Below, one piece after another: positions 56,167-64,000 of a stretch of DNA of 64,000 bases (positions are counted from its first letter, which is position 1; every line of letters begins with the position of its first letter). The notes below the pieces were generated by a model. It saw only the letters and a list, made by a program, of their open reading frames with translations. It was not told the origin of the DNA and made no database searches. A program made the translations under genes and the position numbers. This DNA comes from Saposhnikovia divaricata (taxonomy: Eukaryota > Streptophyta > Magnoliopsida > Apiales > Apiaceae), in assembly GCA_036435485.1 (NCBI GenBank), contig CM071598.1, positions 146,052,148-146,116,147 on the forward strand, in the 5' to 3' direction.

Positions 56167-58628
56167 CACAACAACAGCCTAAAAGAAGGGAATTGAAACT
56201 TGCCTGGTAGTCGAGTACGGTAAGGGGTAGTGGTAGCGGGTCCCGAGTCAGCTTGGTGATCTATAAATAGCCAAGGCATTCGGGATTAATCACTTAACAT
56301 CTTAAAAGTTAAGTTATACTTAAATCAAAACACGTTCTCGAGTTATCTCGTTATACCCCTTTTTGTGGATTCCTTTTATCATTGATCCGACCCGACATTC
56401 GTTCGTTAATACGACATGTCACTGTACTTACACTTGGGACATACTTAAGTCATACAAGTTCTAAAGTCGATCGTTACGAACCAATATTATACTCCGAGTT
56501 TTATCGCCCGTTTTCTAAGTGTTTTACCGAAGTTATAATAGAGTCGTCTTTTAGGGGTTCGTTCACGTTTAACCTCGACTCGAATATTTTTAATAAATCG
56601 AAAAATGATCCTTTTGACATACGGTTTTCTTTCACACCTTTCTTTTTACCTCTAGTATTTATTTACCAAGATTCGTCATGACTTTACATATTTTACGAGG
56701 GTTCAATTTCAGTTACGAACTTTCGTTTACGGATTCGAACTACTTTTAGTAAATCGGTCATAAATCCTAAACCGTAAGTCTGTTTGATTCGATTCTTTTT
56801 CCAAAATGATCTACGACTCAAGATATACAAGGGAATGTTAGATACTTGTCCAGTTTCAGCCATTAGACCTACTGTGATGCACGGTTTTCAATGATTAACG
56901 AAATTTCGGCATTATAACGGCTATAATACGAACGTTCCAAAAATCGCAATCAACAACCCAAGCCACACCGGGCATCAATACAACTTATACACATAATAAT
57001 CATCTCACAAGTCCAGAAGCTACTGATCTTAGCATCAAAATCATCATGCATCTTAAATCATATAACTAATTACATAATCATGCTTATAATTATCACTATA
57101 ATCATACCAAGCTAAATCCTTAAAAAACATTCATAAATCTCAAATCAAATGCTAAGGTTTCAAGAGATCTACCTTCCTTGGAGTATGATATAACCTTAAT
57201 AAGCTTGGTATGGTCCTTGTATAGCTTAATCAAACCTTAGATCATCCAAAGAAATCATGAAAACAAAGTTAGTTTCTAAGATCCACTATTCATAGTCAAT
57301 CTTGTAAAAATCATATAAAATCAAAAACTAAGAGTTTGGTTCTAAAATTTTTACCACACCTTCTAATCTTCAAGGGCTTTCTTTTGAGCTATAGAACACA
57401 AGAATCCAACCATGGGAGCTAGGGTTTTGAGCCCCATCTTTCTTCTGATCAGAACCTGGACAGTTTTGGTCCTCCAACTTTAAGCATGGATTTGACTAGG
57501 CTATACTACTTGGATTTCCATGAAATTTGGAACGAATCTTGCCCATGGAGTGGAGAAGCTATGGTTAAAATTTGGTGATTTTATCATGGATAGAAATGGA
57601 GATATGAATTTTTCTTTGTGTTATGTTTCTGCTGGACAGTTTGTATGTTCTATGTTTTCTTTTGCTTTTCTCTCTTTTCTCCCACTTGATCATCTACTTT
57701 TTGCTCATATAACTAGATATTATCAGCTGGTAGGATGAGATTGATAGCATTGGGGTAAGAGCCAAGAGTCTTGGATAAGTTTTGATAGATATTTATTTTG
57801 TTTCTTGTTTGATTTAAGTGATTTAAATCACTTAACTCCTAAATTGTTTTGATTTAATCCTTGATTAAATAATTTAATCCACTTGATTTAATTCTCTTGA
57901 TGATCATATAGGATATTTAATCTCGATACGAACTTAATCTGTAATCTAGGATTCGTTCGCTTTATTGATTAATCTCGTTATAACGTTTTAGCGGTTTCTA
58001 GAACGCTTGTTTCACTGCCTCAGTGGTTTCCTACCTTCATTCTTAAATCAAATATAATAACATCCCAAAATATCAAATCCTCAAAGTTAATATCTCAATT
58101 CTTGGATTATAATAATATTTAATCCACTGTCCGGTCAAATATTATACCGAAAAAGAATTTGGAATTTCTGAATTCCGATCGTCTCTGCATTCACTTATTT
58201 CCTCCGCGTATTACTAATATGACTTCGAAACATCCATATCACGTCCCGTACATAGGGTGGCGTGAAAAGTTTTCCAACTTACAAAATCACTATTCATCCA
58301 CCAAATTACTATGCACGTACAGGAAACACTATGCACGTACGGGAAACACTCTGCACGTACGGGAAATACTATGCACGTATGGGAAACACTATGCACGTAC
58401 TCATTTCTCTTCAAGGATCCATTAGCTCCTTCCTGGATGGTAGATTATTCTTATCTAGGTCCTCAACCATCGAATTACTCTATTCTGACAATATACCAAT
58501 GCATCAGGATCATTGTCCAAAGCAATATCCATTCATTACAATCACTGTTCTTTGAAACCACCATTCATTAGTGCTCTTTAACCACAATAAGAAAAGTTTT
58601 AATTCTACCCAAAATTCGGGTTATTACA
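53933..58628 (-). repeat. E3 5' LTR (right copy)
   Basis: Constant offset of 10419 bp from the left copy at every point checked, so no net length change. Scattered substitutions plus the clustered microsatellite difference at 56124-56161. Confidence 0.92.
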
Positions 58629-61586
58629 TGATCCATAACTCGACTGTCTCTTCTCGCTGCCCGGAGATCAATTCTCACGGTCCACTACTAGGTCTACTAC
58701 GCTTCACTATTAACTGGAGAAAAACAAGCAAAAGCAAGAGTGAGCCAACAATGCTCAGCAAGTGTAAATAGTGATGATAATTTTCAATAACAACAATCAT
58801 TTTAATAAGCAAAAGAATTTCATCTCATTTTATGAAGGAATCGGTTGTTTCAACTTTTAGATTGCCACGAGGGCCAGCAATTCACCATTAATAAGGTGCA
58901 ACAGAAACTAGAACTGATAAGAGTTTCGATATCAATATTATAAACACGGACTTCCAAAGAGTCAAGAAACAACATCTCAATATCAGAGTATAGACTAGAA
59001 TTGGAATTTTTTTATATTTTTAAAAAAAACATCATCAAGGTTAGGCTGCTGATCAGTCACGCACTAACCCCGGACAAACGCACACAGCAATGTCCTTTAA
59101 TGGATCCACGACACACATTGGCCTTAACTTCTTACCACGAATCTGGTCTCCCGAAGGGACATCTGTTTAAAAACATTTCCAATTCTAAGTCATCCACACT
59201 AGGTGTCGGAACAATCGACAACCTTTGCCAACCAGTAACTGGAAAACTCACGTTCCAGAATAACGACTTATAATCCAAGAGTCAATGACAGATTCAAGAT
59301 CATCAAGTGTCGACAAGTTCGACACAACAAGTGGGTAATAATTAAAGAATAACTCAAAGGGTATCGACAAGTTCGATACAACACAGGGGATAAACGAACC
59401 AAGATTATCAACTGATATCAACAAGTTCAATACGAATAAATAGGTTTATAACATCAGCAACTTATCTAAAGAAAATTTCATTTGAGCAAGAATAGGGGTA
59501 TGAATTGCAATAAGATTTTCAACAATTGAAATTCTAGACTAAAGCAACGACAAGTACCGGCATTTAATAAAATTTTATAACCCTCTGAAAGGTTTGAATC
59601 AACATGAGCGAGTACACCGGATTAAACGTCTATCGGGGAAAATAATTACAGGATGTTCAATTGCAACCTAGTTTGAATAAAACATTTTTAAGAAGGGGTT
59701 TACTGGAAAAACTATGTTAAAAGTCAGGAATTTTATTAACAGGTATTTATGGGAATTTAAAACTGGGATTCTCTCTATTTAGGAAATCCCTTAAACAATT
59801 TTCGAGGAAACTAAAAGATAGGGTATTCCACTGGGAAACAGATAACATTCCATGTAGAAAATGATATGCGGAAAAGGACTATTAGTGAAATCTTTTGAAA
59901 AAAATTAGAATTTGAATCGAGGGTGGGGAAAATAAACGTTTTTACAATAATTGAGGAAATACGTCATTCTCTAACTATACTTGACCATATCATAACATAT
60001 AACCAAGGAATTGAATTGCATCACTTGAATGACAAGTGAAGAGAAAACACTTGCCTCAACATACGGAGTTCTTGATCCTAATCATGGATCTCTAATTCAA
60101 CTTCCCGCTAGTCTCCACACTTTTTGTGCTGGTCTCCTTACTCGGCTTTACTTCTATCTCTACTTCGTACTCACCACTTTTGCTTCAATTCACCCGTTGG
60201 CTTTGACCTTTGTCCCTCTGTTTGTCTTTCCATTTTCCCACACACTGCTCTTGACCAGGTTTCCTATTCGAACCTTTACAAGGTCAGATACTATTTCAGT
60301 GTTAACTCAAGCAAAACCACATCGTTCGCTCTACTCTACCCATGCGTGTCCTATAACGCTTACATATATCATAAATAACATATACGAACACATACCACTA
60401 CATATAGACATATCCAATCATATCCACATAGTGGTCTTGGTATAACTACTAAGTCACATATACACGTCACATATCCACTTCAAAATAGCACACCATCAAA
60501 TCTTCAAAACCACATTATATACTCAAAATAATCCACTGACATATATACTTAAATCCTTAGAAATCATAACATACTTTCAAGTATTGAAATCAAATAACTG
60601 AAATAAACTTTTAACTAAATTTGCAGGGGATATTTAGAAAATTTCGGCATGAAGTATTCGTTTATCGGACTATGGGCTCAGCCCCTCCATGCCAAACAAA
60701 ACAATTTATAACCCTGTTTTTATAAAAACTAAAGCTGCCTCAACTTGCAGCAACATAAAAGTAAACAAATAAGAAAAGTACCCGCCCAGACATGCGGCAC
60801 CTAGCACATAAGGAAAAGTATCCGCCCAGACATGCGGCACCTCAACATTTAAGGAAAGTAAACTAAGTTTATCCACATTTAAGCCAACACCACGTAGTTG
60901 ACACTTATACTTATGACAATTACTACGACCCGACTTATACCATTTAGCACATAGACATTTACTGATAAGCCAACTCTTATAACTATACATTATTAGACCA
61001 TAACAATTAGCACCTAGCACTTAGTAATTAACAATTACAATTTGGAAACTATCAATTAGCAATTAGCACTAAACATTTAGCAATCACTAAACTCAACAAT
61101 TACGATTTATCACGAACATAGACTCTCCGAATAAAATACGGAAATCCCAATAATATTCACAATCCACCATATTAATCTAATTACGAAAATTAGCAATTAC
61201 AACTCATCCGACAATAATTAACCAATAATCATCACAAAAATCGAGCACATAACCGGCTCAGAATTAGCAATTAACCAATAATATTAATCACTATACTCTC
61301 CGAATTAATCATGGAGCTTAAACAATAACTCACAATTTAAAACTAATCAAAATTACAACAATTAATCTATACATTATAATTTACCACTAATTAAACTACA
61401 ACAATACTCACAATTAAATCACAATTAAATCTAATCTAATCACAACAATTCGCATAATTAATCTAAAATTGACAATTAAATAACTACATCGGAAAAATAA
61501 AAATAAATAAATTAACTAAATAAAATTTATACCTTTTCCGATTTCGTTATTCCCCGCAACAAACTCCCTCTCTCTCAACAAACTGC

Positions 61587-61590
<4 letters not shown>

Positions 61591-61656
<66 letters not shown>
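61591..61656. repeat. (TC)33 microsatellite in E4 LTR
   Basis: Pure TC repeat; on the element's own strand it is (GA)33. E1's LTR has a shorter GA-rich stretch at the corresponding place (8330-8420, plus strand). Confidence 0.9.
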
Positions 61657-61661
<5 letters not shown>

Positions 61662-62568
61662 GACTCTGCGTGCTTCCTGCTGCTGCCTCGCCGCCGTTCG
61701 TCCGCCACCACCGCCGGCCACCGCCACCGCGCGGTGGTGGTCTCCCTCCGTTACCTGTCCAGCCGCCACTCCCCTGCGTTCCCCCACCCCTGGTTTGCTT
61801 GCACCCACCGACACACACATCCGCGTACATATATATGTATATGTATGTATATAATCTAATTAATCTCCCCTCCCCCAATTCATCTTCTTCTTCTTTCTTA
61901 ATCTCTTCTTCTTTTCTCTCTTTTATTCCCCCCCGACTTCTCTCCCCCCTTCCAGAATTTTCCCCCGACTGTGTGTTTTCTACCAAATGGGCTTGGCCCA
62001 TTACTCTTATATCCTTGCTACCACTTTAATCCGGCCCAATTATATTCTAATAAACGACTTATAAAAATCACAATTAAATAAAACCTTCGGAAAATTATGC
62101 TTTTCATTTTTAAAATAAAGAATAAAAAATTACAAGCACGTACATATTTTCGAAATATTTTTCGGATAAAAAATGAATTAAATATGAATTTTCAAAGTTT
62201 TGATCCTTTAAATACAATAAAACTCTTAAAATCATTTTAAAATACTCAGCCACCCAAATCAATCCACCCAACAATTTTAAAAACTCCATAAATATATAAA
62301 GATAATATTACAAAAGATTTCATGATTTTTAATTCCTCCGATAATTTTATAAAGTTTACAGAGGACCAAAAATGCATGTTTTAAATATTTTTAAATCCTC
62401 AAAAATACAAATAAAATACACCGACTTTCACATCTCACACAAATCATCATATAAACACATAAACACAACTTCATATATTTTTCACCTTCACAACAATATT
62501 TACATAATATAACTCATAAATTATAATAAATAAATAATTCTAAATTCGAAATTTTCTAGGTCGTTATA

Positions 62569-64000
62569 TCCTTCCCCCCTTAATAGGATTCTGTCCTCAG
62601 AATCACTCCTAAGGACAAAAGTGACAGTTCTTTTCAATCATTTTGCTTCCACTTTCCAGGTCATATCCTTCAACTCTAGGATTTCTTCCATACCAACTCA
62701 ATCATTACCAAGCTCATTCTGCTAGCCCTTGAATTTCGAAATAACCTTAAACTTTGGTTTTCGAGTCTTATTAACTCCAAACGTTTATCATACGTGAACG
62801 AATATCTTATTGTCAAAATCAACATGATCTTTTCGTATAACGAACTATACTCTGCTTCAACACTATATTACCACGCTAATCCTTCGCCATAATGCAATCG
62901 CGCAATTTGCCTTAATTTACAACGACCTACACTTGGTATAATTCTCACGCTTTACGTATTACCACACGATTTCGAATTGAACTACGAGAAGAGAATATCA
63001 AGAAATCCTCTGATCGCTTCCACTCCACTTTTCAAGTACTATGTTGATCGAGAAGGGAATAATTAAGAAGTTTCTTTCTGCCCTTGGTCCCGTATTTATA
63101 CCGAGTACCCAATCGGGAAACTTAACATCATTTCGTCTATTCTCAGTCACATCCTTGCAATCGAATACTATAACCAAACACATGCGTCCTTAGATGCACA
63201 TCAAGCATAATTCGATTAACAACTCGATTCTCACCCTTATCAGAATATTCTGGTTTGCTAGATCTTTTGAAATATAGCCTCGATTATCTGTAGTTCTTGA
63301 AAACTAATTTCCTTGTCACCTTGACTGTGACTTCACTGAATACAAGAACAAAATTGAAATAAGACCAATCTGTAATATAAATTCTCCAGAGGTCACAACT
63401 TCACTTGATACTAATCATGAAACCATTCTTCAACAATTTTCAACAAGCTCCCGCTTTTATCAACACGCATAGTCAACCTCATACGCATCATTGCTTATTG
63501 ATATGTCTTAAAACGAAATCTTCCTCAATTAAAACTTTGAGAAAAGGAATATCAAGAAATTCCCCGATCATTCTCACTCCTCTTTCACGTGCAATGTTAT
63601 TTGAGAAGGGAATAATCGGAAACTTCTATCCATCCTTCATCTTATTGTTTTACTGAGTAACCGATTTAAAAATTTAACCTCATATCATCTATTCCCAATC
63701 GCATTTTGAACGCGAACAACACGATCAACTCTTACAATATGGCATTCGCGCCAACCACCATTCGATTTACCACTCAATTTCTACCTTCTTACCACATCGG
63801 TTTGCTAAAACATTTGAAAGAAAGCCGCAAATATTTTGTTGATTTAAACAAATTAAAACCGTTTGAACCACTGAAAATCCTTTTGAAAGATATTTTAGAA
63901 AAATCATTTTGAAAGAAAACATTTAAAATAATAGGGTTTTAATCGAAAAGCCTTTTGAACCAAAATATTTTTTTTAAAAATTTTAAAAAAAATCAACTAG
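62569..64000 (-). pseudogene. E4 interior, 3' end of decayed pol (partial)
   Basis: Next to the LTR the minus strand has a purine tract AAGGGGGGAAGGA and, just before it, a pol-end remnant with the usual GAGGACAGAATCC. The rest has no long frame. Two diverged copies of a block around AATATCAAGAAAT...GAAGGGAATAAT lie at about 62990-63100 and 63535-63655; a third relative is in E1's LTR (5757-5880). The element continues beyond the window. Confidence 0.6.

Larger units (their letters stand above)
43514..58628 (-). mobile_element. E3: long-LTR Ty3/Gypsy element with decayed gag-pol
   Basis: LTRs 43514-48209 and 53933-58628, both 4696 bp, flanked by TGATC at 43509-43513 and 58629-58633. Initiator tRNA-Met site (minus strand TGGTATCAGAGC) at 53917-53928 and purine tract AAGGAGGGGAGAC next to 48209 set the minus orientation. 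LTRs differ at a few dozen bases (under about 1%), yet the 5.7-kb interior is full of stops. Pol-end sequence (F-R-G-R-N-P-F-K) and LTR ends are like E1 and E4, suggesting related chromoviruses. Confidence 0.9.
43240..62568 (-). repeat. E4 3' LTR (long-LTR Ty3 element), split by E3
   Basis: Starts TGTAACGGTCCC at 43240 within the Copia RT, is interrupted at 43513, and resumes at 58634 after the repeated TGATC. It ends at TCGTTATA 62568, where the usual terminal CA is TA. Net length about 4.2 kb. The last 500 bp align well with the end of E1's LTR (shared blocks such as CAATAAAACTCTTAAAATCA), so E1 and E4 are one family. It contains (TC)33 at 61591-61656 and the motif GAGTGAGCCAACAATGCTCAGC also seen in E1. 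The open frames at 61516-62001 and nearby are low-complexity. Confidence 0.8.

Noticed and set aside
61516..62001. 161-codon minus-strand open frame with Gly- and Arg/Glu-rich repeats
   Set aside because: Low-complexity product of a TC microsatellite and pyrimidine-rich LTR sequence; no domain, and overlapping frames on both strands are also open.

Overview
This is a nuclear window from a flowering plant. The evidence is a P-class pentatricopeptide repeat (PPR) gene, a five-exon gene with canonical GT-AG introns, a plant-style twin-CX9C gene, AT-rich spacers and a dense set of plant transposons (Ty3/Gypsy, Ty1/Copia, LINE, hAT, Stowaway, PIF/Harbinger, Helitron). The species cannot be fixed from the sequence alone; a eudicot is likely.

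Genes. Three cellular genes are supported, all in the first 23 kb. The 3' part of a PPR gene (2-1318, +) is cut by the window edge. A complete glutathionyl-hydroquinone reductase gene lies at 19935-21808 (+, 5 exons, 325 codons). A small CX9C/CHCH-type protein gene (22194-22490, -) lies tail-to-tail with it. The remainder is mostly transposon sequence; I see no operon-like or pathway-like grouping.

Transposon layout. (1) An old, short non-autonomous LTR element (about 4148-16759) is split by a young element, E1 (4620-14769), which has 4475-bp LTRs with no difference seen, a TAAAG target duplication and only 1.2 kb of non-coding interior. (2) Small DNA elements, a LINE-tailed retrocopy and foldback MITEs surround the two middle genes. 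(3) 24.8-28.6 kb is very AT-rich and carries two Helitron 3' ends and a PIF/Harbinger MITE. (4) A decayed Ty1/Copia element starts near 29.35 kb. Its left LTR is split by an Athila-like Ty3 element (30547-37942, TSD TGTAC) that keeps gag and protease remnants but has no visible reverse transcriptase or integrase. The Copia gag-pol remnant runs to 43239. (5) There it is broken by a third long-LTR Ty3 element, E4 (LTR 43240-62568, interior to the window end). Inside E4's LTR sits E3 (43514-58628, TSD TGATC, 4696-bp LTRs under about 1% diverged, decayed gag-pol).

Four Ty3-type elements (E1, E3, E4, Athila) lie on the minus strand and none has a working pol gene. Recent movement of E1 and E3 must therefore have used proteins supplied in trans. 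I found no convincing new biochemical system. The most unusual signals are an array of ten small hairpins in the old LTR element, three tiny LINE-tail insertions with clear target duplications, an equal-length AC-to-AT microsatellite switch between E3's two LTRs, and a predicted PPR target containing AUG.
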